Below are positions 34,517 to 43,644 of a DNA stretch of 64,000 nucleotides, piece by piece (the first letter of the stretch is position 1; every line of letters starts with the position of its first letter). The DNA is from Treponema_C sp050937815 (GTDB taxonomy: Bacteria; Spirochaetota; Spirochaetia; Treponematales; Treponemataceae). The stretch is from the NCBI RefSeq assembly GCF_050937815.1, contig NZ_JACDIJ010000006.1, positions 1-64,000 of the forward strand, read 5' to 3'. Under the pieces are notes generated by a model. That model was not told the DNA's origin. It was given only the letters and a program-made list of their open reading frames with translations, and ran no database searches. The position numbers and the translations under genes are program-made.

Positions 34517-35869
34517 ATGAATACTTTAAAAAAATATGCTTTAGCTGTTCCGGATATTTTGCTGCCGGTTGAAAACATTCCGCTTTCCGCTTGGGCTGTC
34601 GTTGCCTGCGATCAATATACCCAAGACCGGGCATATTGGCGGGAAGTCGAACGCATTGCAAAAGACAAGCCTTCCGCTTTTCATATTATTTTTCCTGAAA
34701 TATATTTACATGACTTTTCCGACGAACAAAAAAAAGAATATATTTCGCGGATTCGAAAAACAATGACAGACTACCTTAAAGGCGGTGTTTTTGCTCCTCC
34801 GCTGCGTTCTTTTGTATATATTGAAAGAAAAACCGCTTACGGAAGGCTTCGGAAAGGCTTGGTATGCTGTATTGACTTGGAAGCATATGATTGGCGGCCG
34901 GAACAAAAAGCGGCGATACGGGCTACCGAAGCGACTATTTTGGATCGTATTCCGCCCCGTGTTGCAATCCGTGACGGGGCGCCTTTGGAAACGCCGCATA
35001 TTATGCTGTTGGTAAACGATAAATCATGCTCTTTTATAGAAAAAACGGGGGAGTCTGTAAAGAAAAACAATACACCCTTGTATGATACCGATCTTATGAT
35101 GGAGGCAGGAAGGATAACCGGGTGGCAGGTGTCGTCCGCCGCCTTCGCACATATGGAAAGAGCGCTTGATGGTGTCGCAGTTCAAAATACCGACAAGGAC
35201 GGAAATGTTTTTATGTTTGCCGTCGGCGACGGAAATCATTCGCTTGCAACGGCAAAAACCGTTTGGGAAAAACTGAAAAAAAGCTGCGGTGCTGCCGAAA
35301 ACCCTTCGGGAACATTGCCGATACCTGCCGGACTGGAAGAACATCCTGCGCGCTATGCACTGATTGAAATAGTCAACTTATACGATGAGGGGCTTACCTT
35401 TGAGCCGATACACCGCGTTTTATTTAATACGGATGCCGAAGAATTAAGCGGTTTTGTTCGTTCGAGGCTCGCAGGCGAACTTGAAGTATGTAAAACGGCT
35501 GAAGAACTTAAACAACGGGTGGAACAATTTTCGTCTTTCGGGTTTGTGTCGAAAAAAAACGGCTTTATCTTTCTTAAAACAAAAACGGACGCTCTTGCGG
35601 TAAGTGTGCTGCAGCCTGTTTTGGATGAATTTATCGCTTTAAAAGCTGTATGTAATAACGATGCACAAAAGATGATTGATTATATCCACGGAACGGATGA
35701 AGTTTTCCGGCTTGCAAAACAGGATAATACGGTTTCAATAATGCTTCCCCCCATACAAAAAGACAGCTTTTTTACAACCGTAGAAAAATGCGGTGCATTG
35801 CCTCGGAAAAGCTTTTCGATGGGAGAAGCGAGTGAAAAGCGTTTTTATATCGAGTGCAGAAAAATATAA
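34517..35869 (+). CDS. DUF1015 family protein
   Basis: A 450-residue protein with the family features: the N-terminal AVVACDQYTQDRAYWREVE segment and a conserved central motif FAVGDGNHSLATAK with Asp and His that looks catalytic. DUF1015 proteins are widespread in bacteria and archaea but I know of no settled activity. It stands alone, divergent from rpoN. No signal peptide or membrane helix is seen. Confidence 0.85.
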   Translation: MNTLKKYALAVPDILLPVENIPLSAWAVVACDQYTQDRAYWREVERIAKDKPSAFHIIFPEIYLHDFSDEQKKEYISRIRKTMTDYLKGGVFAPPLRSFVYIERKTAYGRLRKGLVCCIDLEAYDWRPEQKAAIRATEATILDRIPPRVAIRDGAPLETPHIMLLVNDKSCSFIEKTGESVKKNNTPLYDTDLMMEAGRITGWQVSSAAFAHMERALDGVAVQNTDKDGNVFMFAVGDGNHSLATAKTVWEKLKKSCGAAENPSGTLPIPAGLEEHPARYALIEIVNLYDEGLTFEPIHRVLFNTDAEELSGFVRSRLAGELEVCKTAEELKQRVEQFSSFGFVSKKNGFIFLKTKTDALAVSVLQPVLDEFIALKAVCNNDAQKMIDYIHGTDEVFRLAKQDNTVSIMLPPIQKDSFFTTVEKCGALPRKSFSMGEASEKRFYIECRKI

Positions 35870-35934
35870 TCGTCTATATAAAATCACTATAAAATCAATG
35901 CCCGTCCGGCTTGGCGAACGGTTTGTTTCCATAT

Positions 35935-35970
35935 ATAATGTTTGTCAATAATATCAATAAACATTATTAT
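35935..35970 (+). promoter_or_regulatory. MCP promoter with overlapping dyad
   Basis: TTGTCA (35942-35947), a 17-nt spacer and TATTAT (35965-35970) form a promoter. An inverted repeat ATAATGTTT (35935-35943) / AAACATTAT (35959-35967) overlaps both boxes and may be a repressor site. Confidence 0.5.
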
Positions 35971-35996
35971 GTATAATGTGCGGAGGCTACGGTTTT

Positions 35997-38168
35997 ATGG
36001 AAACTATAAAGGCAAGTGATGCGAAAGAGAGCAGGGTGGGCTTTTTTTCTTCGATACGGACAAAGATGATTTTTGCGGTAATGCTTACCGTAAGCGTTCT
36101 TATTCTGTGCGCGTGTCTTATTGTCGGTTTGCAGATGAATAAGATAAACAGCGAACAATTCCACCGCTTTATGGAACAGCAGCTTTCGGTTGTTGCGCAA
36201 AACGTACGCGACGTTATACAAAATGCCGAACATGCGGTGCAATCTCTTGCCGACCATCCTCTCGTAAAAGGCGCCGACGACACTTTGTACAATTATTCAA
36301 AAGAAACGAAAGCGGTCGTTATAAAAAACACCAAAAAAAGTAAAACGGAACAAGATTTGGTCGATTTGTTTACAATTCTGGAAAAAAACTATCCCGAATT
36401 TGCCGAAGTGTACTTGGGGACAAAGTGGGGCGGCTACGCAACTTCGTCGCAAGGGTCCATGCAGGCCGGCTACGATCCGCGTAAACGCTCGTGGTACCGG
36501 CAAGCGTCCGAAGCCGGCGGCAAAACGATTATGACGAGTGCCTATCAATCGACCATAGGCGAGCCGGTTATCTGCGTGTCGAAAAAAGTCGTTTCAGATA
36601 CGGGTGAAGATATCGGCTGCATGAGCATTGAGGTGAGCCTTGCCGATTTAACCGATTTTATTTCGGGCATAGCGTTGGGAAAAACCGGCTATGTTATGCT
36701 CGTGCAAGGCGACGGTACTATTTTAGCGGACCCGAAACACACTGAACTGAATTTTAAAACGCTTGAGGAAAGCGGCATCGACGCTTTTTTGCGCTTTGCA
36801 GGGATGAACGGCGGGGCTTTATCGGCGGAATTCGACGGCAAAAAATGGGACGCGCACATCTATTCGATGAACGATGTCGGTTGGAAACTTATCGCATGCA
36901 TAGAACGCGCGGAAATATCCGATTCCGTGTACGGTTTTATACGCAATATTACGCTTATCGGTATCGGCATGTGCCTTATCTTTTTTGTACTCCTGCTCGT
37001 TTTGTCGGGCCGGCTGCTGGCTTTTTTTGATAAACTGCATGCGGTTCTTTCGAAAATCGCTTCGGGCGACATTACCGGCAGGGTTGCCTATAAGGGTAAG
37101 GACGAAATAGGCAGTCTTATTCGGTATTTTAATCAAACTATGGACAATATGGCGCTCATGTTCGAGTCTTTACGGCAAGAATCCGAAACGATGAAAGAAA
37201 TCGGTGAAACCTTATCCGCCGACATGGCACAAAGCGCAAGCGCCGTACACGAAATTACCGCTAATATCGAAGGCATAAAACAGCAGGCACAAACGCAGGC
37301 TGCAAGCGTTAGCGAAACCGCTTCCACAATCGATTCGATTTTGCGTATTATTCAAAATGTAAACGCGAGCGTCGAAGCGCAGGCAAAATGCGTGGAATCT
37401 TCATCGGCGGCGATCGAACAAATGATTGCGAACATCGATTCGATCGGAAAAGTGTTTGAAGAAAACAATAAAACTATTCAGGATTTATATAATCAGTCGG
37501 TGAACGGCAAAGAAGGCGCAGCAAAGGCGAACGCGATTGTTATGAAGGTTGCCGAACAGTCGGGCCTGCTTATGGAAGCGAGCCAAGTGATTCAAAATAT
37601 TGCAAGCCAAACGAACCTGCTTGCGATGAACGCCGCAATCGAAGCCGCCCATGCAGGCGAAGCTGGTAAGGGCTTTGCCGTCGTTGCCGACGAAATCCGC
37701 AAGCTCGCCGAAGAGTCGAACAGTCAGGGAAAACAAATCGGCACGGTTTTAAATGAAACGGCGGAAATTGTCGGGATGCTTACCGAATCGGGGCAGGCGG
37801 CCGAACAAGCTTTTAACGGTGTGTACGGTTTGGCCGAACGAGTCGCTTCTCAGGAACAGGCCGTCGTACAGGCGATGAGCGAACAGCAAAAAGCCGGTGC
37901 GGACGTTTTGCGCGCTATGCAGGAAATAAGCGAAATAACGACAACCGTTCAGTCCGGTTCGTCTGAAATTGTTGTCGGCGGAACCGAAATTTCAAAAGAA
38001 ATGGCGCGACTGGGCGATTTAACCCGCGTTATAACCGACAGTATGAACGAAATGGCGCTCGGCGCCGTTCAAATCAATAATACGGTGCAGGAAGTCAACG
38101 AAGCTACTCAAAGGAATAAGGGCAGCATAGAAGCGCTTGTTGCCGAAATTGCAAAATTTAAAGCATAA
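35997..38168 (+). CDS. methyl-accepting chemotaxis protein
   Basis: A 723-residue transmembrane chemoreceptor. Helix 1 (about 22-45), a periplasmic Cache-type sensor (about 50-315, with DPRKRSWYRQASEAGGKTIMT-like sequence), helix 2 (about 318-345), HAMP (about 346-400) and a long coiled-coil signalling domain with the hairpin tip NLLAMNAAIEAAHAGEAGKGFAVVADEIRKLAEES. No C-terminal CheR-binding pentapeptide is present. Cache domains often bind amino acids or small acids. The start at 35997 follows CGGAGG; an upstream ATG at 35976 has none. Confidence 0.93.
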   Translation: METIKASDAKESRVGFFSSIRTKMIFAVMLTVSVLILCACLIVGLQMNKINSEQFHRFMEQQLSVVAQNVRDVIQNAEHAVQSLADHPLVKGADDTLYNYSKETKAVVIKNTKKSKTEQDLVDLFTILEKNYPEFAEVYLGTKWGGYATSSQGSMQAGYDPRKRSWYRQASEAGGKTIMTSAYQSTIGEPVICVSKKVVSDTGEDIGCMSIEVSLADLTDFISGIALGKTGYVMLVQGDGTILADPKHTELNFKTLEESGIDAFLRFAGMNGGALSAEFDGKKWDAHIYSMNDVGWKLIACIERAEISDSVYGFIRNITLIGIGMCLIFFVLLLVLSGRLLAFFDKLHAVLSKIASGDITGRVAYKGKDEIGSLIRYFNQTMDNMALMFESLRQESETMKEIGETLSADMAQSASAVHEITANIEGIKQQAQTQAASVSETASTIDSILRIIQNVNASVEAQAKCVESSSAAIEQMIANIDSIGKVFEENNKTIQDLYNQSVNGKEGAAKANAIVMKVAEQSGLLMEASQVIQNIASQTNLLAMNAAIEAAHAGEAGKGFAVVADEIRKLAEESNSQGKQIGTVLNETAEIVGMLTESGQAAEQAFNGVYGLAERVASQEQAVVQAMSEQQKAGADVLRAMQEISEITTTVQSGSSEIVVGGTEISKEMARLGDLTRVITDSMNEMALGAVQINNTVQEVNEATQRNKGSIEALVAEIAKFKA

Positions 38169-38171
38169 AAA

Positions 38172-38200
38172 TTGTTTTTCTGCCGGTTTTAGGTTATAAT
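38172..38200 (+). promoter_or_regulatory. promoter of the lipoprotein gene
   Basis: TTGTTT (38172-38177), a 17-nt spacer and TATAAT (38195-38200) lie just after the MCP stop, with a leader of about 46 nt. Confidence 0.6.
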
Positions 38201-38252
38201 GTATGTATAATATAATACCGAAGCATAGACATTGCAATTATGGAGGGTAACC

Positions 38253-39629
38253 ATGAAAAAAATCATACCGGCAGTTTTAGTGCTGAGTGCATTATTTTTC
38301 TCGTGCAATCAGGCAGTAAAAAACGAATACGCAACCGTTCTCGTCGATTTGGACGGCTCGTCTTCGGGCGCAAGGGCGATAGACCAAAACGGCCTTCCCT
38401 TTCTAAAAGATACCCGCATAACGATAGAAACAAACGGACGTTTAAGCGGCTATTTTGTAAAAGAGCTTAAGGCGGCCGAGCCTAAAAACGCCGTATTGCA
38501 TTTTCCCGTCGGAGACACGATACACATGTGCGTAAAAGCGTTTAACGAATCGGGAATTTGGAGCGGCAGCACAACCTTTACGGTTGAAGAAGGCTCAAAC
38601 GCCGTGTCAGTTAAGCTGAATAAAACCATATCCGGCGCCCAAGCGCTCAGTTTTTCAATATCGAAATTTCACGATGCGTTAGGAATGCCGAGTGCCCGTC
38701 TTGACTTGTATAGCGGAAACAAAAAAATCGACAGCAAAGACAAGATTTTGGCGCCTCCTTCATTTTGCCGCGACGCTAAGGGAAGGATATTTGTTACCTA
38801 TTTTTATGCCAATGGAGGTCGTAATGTTCTTGACCTTGTCCGCTACGATTCGGAAGGAAACAATCCGAAACGATTGATACCCGGAGAGCAGGGAAATTCC
38901 GTTTGGCTTTTAACAAGCGACTTAACAACGGGAAAAGTGTATGTACTCAACTACAATAAAAACTTGTATGAAGTAGGGGAAGAAGAGCTTGAGACTTATC
39001 CTTCTTCGAACTGGCCTTTTGTTGATATGGGGGTTCTTTATAATTTTGACCTTATACACTGCATCGCCGCGCACGGCGGACAGCTGTTTGTGCTCGGAAC
39101 AAAAACGGGAGAAACAGACACCGAACTCTATGTGTATGATATAGAGAACTTTGCCGTTCCGCCGTCATTTCAGCTAAACAATGAAGCAGATAATGATATC
39201 GATGATCCGCCTTCAGGCAGTACATATACCGATATGTTCGTTACGGACGGCGCCGTCTACCTTTTGCGCAGCGACTATGCCGACGATCCTGACAGCGATG
39301 TGTATTCAAAAGGCGCCCTTATCAGGTACGATTACGATAAGGACAACAAAGAGATTGACGACAAAAAAGAATTCGGTACCAGCGGCGAAGATGCGGATGA
39401 AGAGCCCCATATTGTGCTTACCCCCGACACCTCTTTTTACGGGCCGCTTAAATTTATCGGTTTCGACGATGATGTTTTATACATTGCCGACGACGGCGTA
39501 ATCTTTACGTATTCAAACGAAGTGCTGTACGTTACGGCAAATAAAAACCGCATTGCCTCTTTTAACACGGCTACAGAATCGCTTTCGTTTACCGACACAA
39601 GCGTAACGTGGGAAAAAGAAATGCTTTGA
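38253..39629 (+). CDS. exported lipoprotein, possibly truncated by an in-frame TGA
   Basis: A 458-residue protein with a lipoprotein signal (MKKIIPAVLVLSALFFSC, lipidation at Cys18 through a relaxed spirochaetal lipobox). The mature part has repeated beta-rich segments with GGQLFVLGT and YVYDIENF-like strings that suggest a propeller. No family is recognised. The start is set by GGAGGG. The frame stops at TGA (39627-39629), but the same frame then runs on for 55 protein-like codons to a TGA at 39795-39797. Confidence 0.75.
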   Translation: MKKIIPAVLVLSALFFSCNQAVKNEYATVLVDLDGSSSGARAIDQNGLPFLKDTRITIETNGRLSGYFVKELKAAEPKNAVLHFPVGDTIHMCVKAFNESGIWSGSTTFTVEEGSNAVSVKLNKTISGAQALSFSISKFHDALGMPSARLDLYSGNKKIDSKDKILAPPSFCRDAKGRIFVTYFYANGGRNVLDLVRYDSEGNNPKRLIPGEQGNSVWLLTSDLTTGKVYVLNYNKNLYEVGEEELETYPSSNWPFVDMGVLYNFDLIHCIAAHGGQLFVLGTKTGETDTELYVYDIENFAVPPSFQLNNEADNDIDDPPSGSTYTDMFVTDGAVYLLRSDYADDPDSDVYSKGALIRYDYDKDNKEIDDKKEFGTSGEDADEEPHIVLTPDTSFYGPLKFIGFDDDVLYIADDGVIFTYSNEVLYVTANKNRIASFNTATESLSFTDTSVTWEKEML

Positions 39630-39797
39630 AAGCTCAAAACATTGTTGTGGAAAAAGGCCGCTTCAGCTACCGGAGGTTTTGACTATTATGCGGTAATCGG
39701 AAAACCGCTTTTGACATTCCGCCGCATCGGTATTCCTGAAAATTACCTATTTCCAGTGAGTACGGACAGGGCTCTTTACTTTTTTTTTGAAGTATGA
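39630..39797 (+). pseudogene. in-frame extension of the lipoprotein gene after a TGA
   Basis: Fifty-five codons in the same frame as the upstream lipoprotein, with coherent sequence such as SATGGFDYYAVIGKPLLTF, end at TGA 39795-39797. There is no start codon or ribosome site of its own. It is probably the original C-terminus, cut off by a nonsense mutation at 39627; stop read-through or selenocysteine insertion would be alternatives, but no obvious SECIS-like stem directly follows the TGA. Confidence 0.5.
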
Positions 39798-39826
39798 TAT
39801 TGTTTTATATCTGGATCTTCCGGTAT

Positions 39827-39909
39827 GCCGGCGTGGTGGAATGGTAGACACGATAGACTCAAAATCTATTGCTCGCGAGGGTGTAAGAGTTCAAGTCTCT
39901 TCGCCGGTA
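39827..39909 (+). tRNA. tRNA-Leu (anticodon CAA)
   Basis: An 83-nt cloverleaf: acceptor stem GCCGGCG with CGCCGGT (one G-U), a class II long variable arm, anticodon stem ATAGA/TCTAT with loop CTCAAAA giving anticodon CAA, and T-loop GTTCAAGTC. The discriminator is A; CCA is not encoded. Confidence 0.95.
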
Positions 39910-39930
39910 TAAAAATCGGAGTTTTAATTT

Positions 39931-41688
39931 CTAAAGCTTCTTTGTTTTTTCTTCCAAAAACAGACGGTGTTCTTCGTCCAAATAGGGCGAAAGTCGCGTG
40001 CGCACTTCTTCGTGGTAGGCGTTGAGCCAGTCAATTTCTCTCTGCGACAAAATGCCGGGCACAAGGGGCCTAGTGTCTATCGGGCAAAGGGTAATCGTCT
40101 TAAAGCGGTAAAATTCTCCCGACTCGGTTTTTTCCGCCGGAACGGTTACAACAAGATTTTCGATGCGGATACCGTATTTTCCCGCCGCATAGTAGCCCGG
40201 CTCGTTTGAGGTAACCATACCGAGTTTTATCGCTTCGTTGATATAGCGCTTTGAAATCGACTGCGGCCCTTCGTGTACGGGCAAAAGATAGCCGACCCCG
40301 TGTCCCGTTCCGTGATTGTAATCCATGCCGCGCTCCCACAGGGGAAGGCGGGCTATCGTGTCGAGGGAAAGGCCTGTTGTGCCCGCTTTAAATTGAGCGA
40401 GGGCAAGGCGGATATGAGATTGAAGGACGAGGGTGTAGCTTTCTTTTTCCTGTGCGGTAAGGGGGCCGAGCGGAACGGTGCGCGTAATATCGGTGGTGCC
40501 GTTTATATAGTGACCGCCGCTGTCCAAAAGTAAAAAGCTTTTCGCTTGTAAAACCGCGCTTCCCTGTTCGGCGGGGGCATAGTGAACGATTGCCGCGTTC
40601 GGCCCGTATGCGCTGATGGTTTCAAAACTCGCTTCGATAAAGTCCTTTCCTTCGGCTCTGAACTCCAAAAGCTTTGTGCTCACATCGTATTCGCTGATTC
40701 CCGCTGCGGCATTATTTTCAACCCATTTAAGGAGTTTTACCATTGCAGCCCCGTCTTTTTCCATTGTGTCGTCAAGGTTTTGTAATTCCGTCGAATTTTT
40801 TACCGCTTTTAAAGCCGAACTTATGTTTAAGCCCTGCACAATGCGCGCTTTTATTTTTGAACGCACATAGACGTTTGTCCGTGCGCCGTCAAGATACACC
40901 GTTCCCTCAAGTTTTTCGGCTTCCGAAAAAACGGATTCGTAAGGAGCGATTGTAACCCCTTCTTTTTGCAAAAAGGCGCGCACGTGTTCATTGATTTGTT
41001 TTTCGTTTATAAAAAGAACGGCCCGCGTCTTATCAATCAAGGCATACGAGATAAGGACAGGATTGCAGGGAATATCGTTTCCGCGTATGTTAAAAAGGTA
41101 ACAGATGTCTTCGCAAGAACCGATAAGGGTTGCGTCCGCCCCTTTTTCGGCGAGGCCCGCCCGTACTTCGGCGATTTTTTCGGCGGCACTTTTTCCCGCA
41201 TATTCGTTACCGAGAATAAAGGCTTCGCTTAATACGGGTTCGGGGCGATCCTTCCAAATATCGCCTACAAGGTCGCGCCCGGTAACGAGTTCCATGCCCT
41301 CAAGCTCTTTTTGCATAGCCTCGTAGTTTTGAAGGGAAACAACCTTTCCATCCATGCCGATTTTGGCGCCCGCCTTGAATTCGGATTTAAGAAAGGCGTT
41401 CAGTGTCGGAACACCGGGTTCTTCCATTTTGAACAGTGTTATGCCGCTTCCTTTAAGCTGATGTTCGGCTTGCAAAAAATAGCGCCCGTCCGTCCACAAG
41501 CCCGCCTTGTCTGCGGTTACAAGCAGGGTACCCGCCGATCCGGTAAAGCCGGACATAAATTCGCGGGTTTTATAGGGTGCCGGCAAATACTCGTTTTGGT
41601 GCGGGTCGGATGAGGGAATAATATATGCGTCAAACTCGCATTCTTTCATTTTTTGCCGCAGGGCGGCAATACGTTCGGGAATATTCAT
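39931..41688 (-). CDS. pepP: aminopeptidase P (Xaa-Pro aminopeptidase, long form)
   Basis: A 585-residue M24B metallopeptidase of the long three-domain type. Two creatinase-like N-terminal domains are followed by the pita-bread catalytic domain with metal ligands in LLDSGGHYINGTTDITR (two Asp), GTGHGVGYLL (His), TSNEPGYY (Glu) and GIRIENL (Glu). It removes N-terminal residues before proline and is useful to a peptide-feeding organism. GAGG precedes the ATG. No signal peptide is seen. Confidence 0.93.
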   Translation of the reverse strand: MNIPERIAALRQKMKECEFDAYIIPSSDPHQNEYLPAPYKTREFMSGFTGSAGTLLVTADKAGLWTDGRYFLQAEHQLKGSGITLFKMEEPGVPTLNAFLKSEFKAGAKIGMDGKVVSLQNYEAMQKELEGMELVTGRDLVGDIWKDRPEPVLSEAFILGNEYAGKSAAEKIAEVRAGLAEKGADATLIGSCEDICYLFNIRGNDIPCNPVLISYALIDKTRAVLFINEKQINEHVRAFLQKEGVTIAPYESVFSEAEKLEGTVYLDGARTNVYVRSKIKARIVQGLNISSALKAVKNSTELQNLDDTMEKDGAAMVKLLKWVENNAAAGISEYDVSTKLLEFRAEGKDFIEASFETISAYGPNAAIVHYAPAEQGSAVLQAKSFLLLDSGGHYINGTTDITRTVPLGPLTAQEKESYTLVLQSHIRLALAQFKAGTTGLSLDTIARLPLWERGMDYNHGTGHGVGYLLPVHEGPQSISKRYINEAIKLGMVTSNEPGYYAAGKYGIRIENLVVTVPAEKTESGEFYRFKTITLCPIDTRPLVPGILSQREIDWLNAYHEEVRTRLSPYLDEEHRLFLEEKTKKL

Positions 41689-41729
41689 ACTAACCTCTTT
41701 TAACCGCTGTTTTTCATTTTAGCCGCGAT

Positions 41730-41807
41730 GTTTTTGATAACCGCGCCTTTATAGCGGTTATCAAAAACTCGAAGCAACCCAAAAGGCCTAACGGCCTTTT
41801 GGGTTGC
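41730..41807. repeat. paired-hairpin element, isolated copy
   Basis: Two adjacent perfect hairpins: arms at 41730-41744/41754-41768 (15 bp) and 41774-41788/41793-41807 (15 bp), joined by TCGAA. The layout (GTTTT...AAAAC, TCGAA, GCA...TGC) is that of the 131-601 cluster with unrelated stem sequence. It directly follows the thrS stop and may act as its transcription terminator. Confidence 0.75.
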
Positions 41808-43562
41808 TTAAATGCCGGCGAAGCGGGTTTCAACCTTTTCTTTTACGTAGGCGATAAAGTTTTCAACCTTCATAAGCTCTTGGGGGCGGCCGTCGCGGAA
41901 ACGCACGGCAATGCTCGCAGTTTCGGCTTCTTTTTCGCCTGCAACCAGCATATAGGGTATTTTTTTTAGCTGGGCGGTTTTTATTTTGCCGTTTATGCGG
42001 TCGCTTCCGAGATTTATATCGCAGCGGATACCGGCCGCTTTGATTTTTTCGAACACTTCTTTTGCGTAAGTCTCGGCCGCAGGAGAAACGGGAATAACGA
42101 CCGCCTGCTCATATTGCAGCCATGCGGGAAGGGCGCCCGCGTAGTTTTCAATCAAAATGCCGATAAAGCGTTCCAAAGACCCCAAAACCGCGCGGTGAAG
42201 CATAACCGGATGGTGCTTGATGTTATCTTCTCCGACATATTCGGCATTTAAGCGTTCCGCCGACGGAAGCTGGTAGTCGACTTGGATCGTACCGCATTGC
42301 CATCCGCGGCCCAAAGCGTCTACAAGGGTAAACTCCAGTTTAGGGCCGTAAAAAGCGCCTTCTCCGGGCTGTAATTCGTAACTTAAGCCCGCTGCCTTTG
42401 TCGCGTCTTCCAAGGCTTTTTCGGCCCTGTCCCATACCTCGTCGGTACCGACGCGCAATTCCGGCCGCGTTGAAAATTTAACGAGAATCTTATCTTCGCC
42501 GAAGCCGAAATCCTTATACATATCTTTTAAAAGGCGGCAAAAACGCGCCACTTCTTCGCCGATTTGTGCTTCCGTACAAAAGATGTGCGCATCGTCCTGC
42601 ACAAAGCCGCGTACGCGCATAATACCGTGAAGGGCGCCGGAAGCTTCGTTTCGCGTGCAGGAGCCGAATTCGGCCATGCGCAGGGGCAAATCCTTATAAG
42701 AGCGTATGTGCTGTTTGAAAATCTCAACGTGTCCGGGGCAGTTCATCGGTTTAAGGGCAAACAAGCGCTTTTCGCTTTCGGTTATAAACATATTTTCCTG
42801 ATACTTTGCCCAGTGACCCGAACGTTCCCACAAAGAACGCGGCATAACGTAGGGGGTTTTTACTTCCACATAACCGTCCGCTTTGATTTTTTCGCGCACG
42901 TAATCTTCAATTATGCGGTACACCGTCCAGCCGTTCGGGTGCCAAAAGATTTGCCCCGGATTTTCTTCGTCTATATGGAAAAAATCCAACTGCTTGCCGA
43001 TTTTGCGGTGATCGCGCTTTTCGGCTTCTTCGAGCATCGTAAGATAGGCTTTTAAATCGTTCGGCTTTTCAAAGGCCGCCGCGTAAATGCGGGTAAGCAT
43101 GGGACGTTTTACGTCTCCGCGCCAATAAGCGCCTGCAGTTTTTAAAAGCTTAAAAGCCTGGGCGTTTATTTCTTTGGTATTTGCGACGTGAGGGCCGCGG
43201 CATAAGTCGGTAAAATCGCCGTTGGTGTAAATCGATATTTGTTCGTCTGCAGGTAAATCGTTTATAAGTTCGATTTTATAGTCTTGTTCCGCGAACAACT
43301 TCAAAGCTTCATCGCGGCTTACGACTTTTTTTACAAAATCGTGCGGACTTGATAAAATGCGCCGCATTTCTTTTTCGATTTCGCCCAAATCTTCTTCTTG
43401 AATGGGGCGGCTCAAATCGAAGTCGTAATAAAATCCCGTGTCGATTGCAGGCCCGATGGCGACCTTGGAACCGGGAAAAAGCTTTAACACCGCTTCGGCC
43501 ATAACGTGCGCCGTACTGTGGCGGATAGTATAGAGTTTATCGTTTTTTTGCTCGTTTTCCAT
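41808..43562 (-). CDS. thrS: threonyl-tRNA synthetase, TGS-less
   Basis: A 584-residue class II synthetase. It starts directly at the second editing-domain module (YTIRHSTAHVMAEAVLKLFPGSKVAIGP), so the N-terminal TGS domain of the usual ~640-residue enzyme is absent. The catalytic core has RLFALKPMNCPGH, FGSCTRNEASGALHGIMRVRGFVQDDAHIF and a C-terminal anticodon-binding domain. The zinc ligands (Cys in NCPGH, two His) are present. The ATG at 43562 lacks a Shine-Dalgarno but sits 8 nt after a -10 box. Confidence 0.95.
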   Translation of the reverse strand: MENEQKNDKLYTIRHSTAHVMAEAVLKLFPGSKVAIGPAIDTGFYYDFDLSRPIQEEDLGEIEKEMRRILSSPHDFVKKVVSRDEALKLFAEQDYKIELINDLPADEQISIYTNGDFTDLCRGPHVANTKEINAQAFKLLKTAGAYWRGDVKRPMLTRIYAAAFEKPNDLKAYLTMLEEAEKRDHRKIGKQLDFFHIDEENPGQIFWHPNGWTVYRIIEDYVREKIKADGYVEVKTPYVMPRSLWERSGHWAKYQENMFITESEKRLFALKPMNCPGHVEIFKQHIRSYKDLPLRMAEFGSCTRNEASGALHGIMRVRGFVQDDAHIFCTEAQIGEEVARFCRLLKDMYKDFGFGEDKILVKFSTRPELRVGTDEVWDRAEKALEDATKAAGLSYELQPGEGAFYGPKLEFTLVDALGRGWQCGTIQVDYQLPSAERLNAEYVGEDNIKHHPVMLHRAVLGSLERFIGILIENYAGALPAWLQYEQAVVIPVSPAAETYAKEVFEKIKAAGIRCDINLGSDRINGKIKTAQLKKIPYMLVAGEKEAETASIAVRFRDGRPQELMKVENFIAYVKEKVETRFAGI

Positions 43563-43599
43563 AATAGTACAGCATATAGCGTTCAAGAAGGAGTGTCAA
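43563..43599 (-). promoter_or_regulatory. thrS promoter, leaderless type
   Basis: On the minus strand TTGACA (43594-43599), a 17-nt spacer and TATGCT (43571-43576) end 8 nt before the ATG at 43562. No room is left for a T-box or attenuator leader. Confidence 0.65.
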
Positions 43600-43611
43600 C
43601 GGTGTAATATC

Positions 43612-43640
43612 TTGCGCTCTTATTCCATATTCCGTATAAT
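43612..43640 (+). promoter_or_regulatory. promoter of the phosphodiesterase-like gene, leaderless type
   Basis: TTGCGC (43612-43617), a 17-nt spacer and TATAAT (43635-43640) end 4 nt before the first ATG and 7 nt before the second. It is back to back with the thrS promoter, only 12 nt apart. Confidence 0.65.
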
Positions 43641-43644
43641 TTAT

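Noticed and set aside
39627..39629. Selenocysteine codon in the lipoprotein
   Set aside because: No SECIS-like stem-loop directly follows the TGA and the context is not a redox enzyme; a nonsense mutation is simpler.
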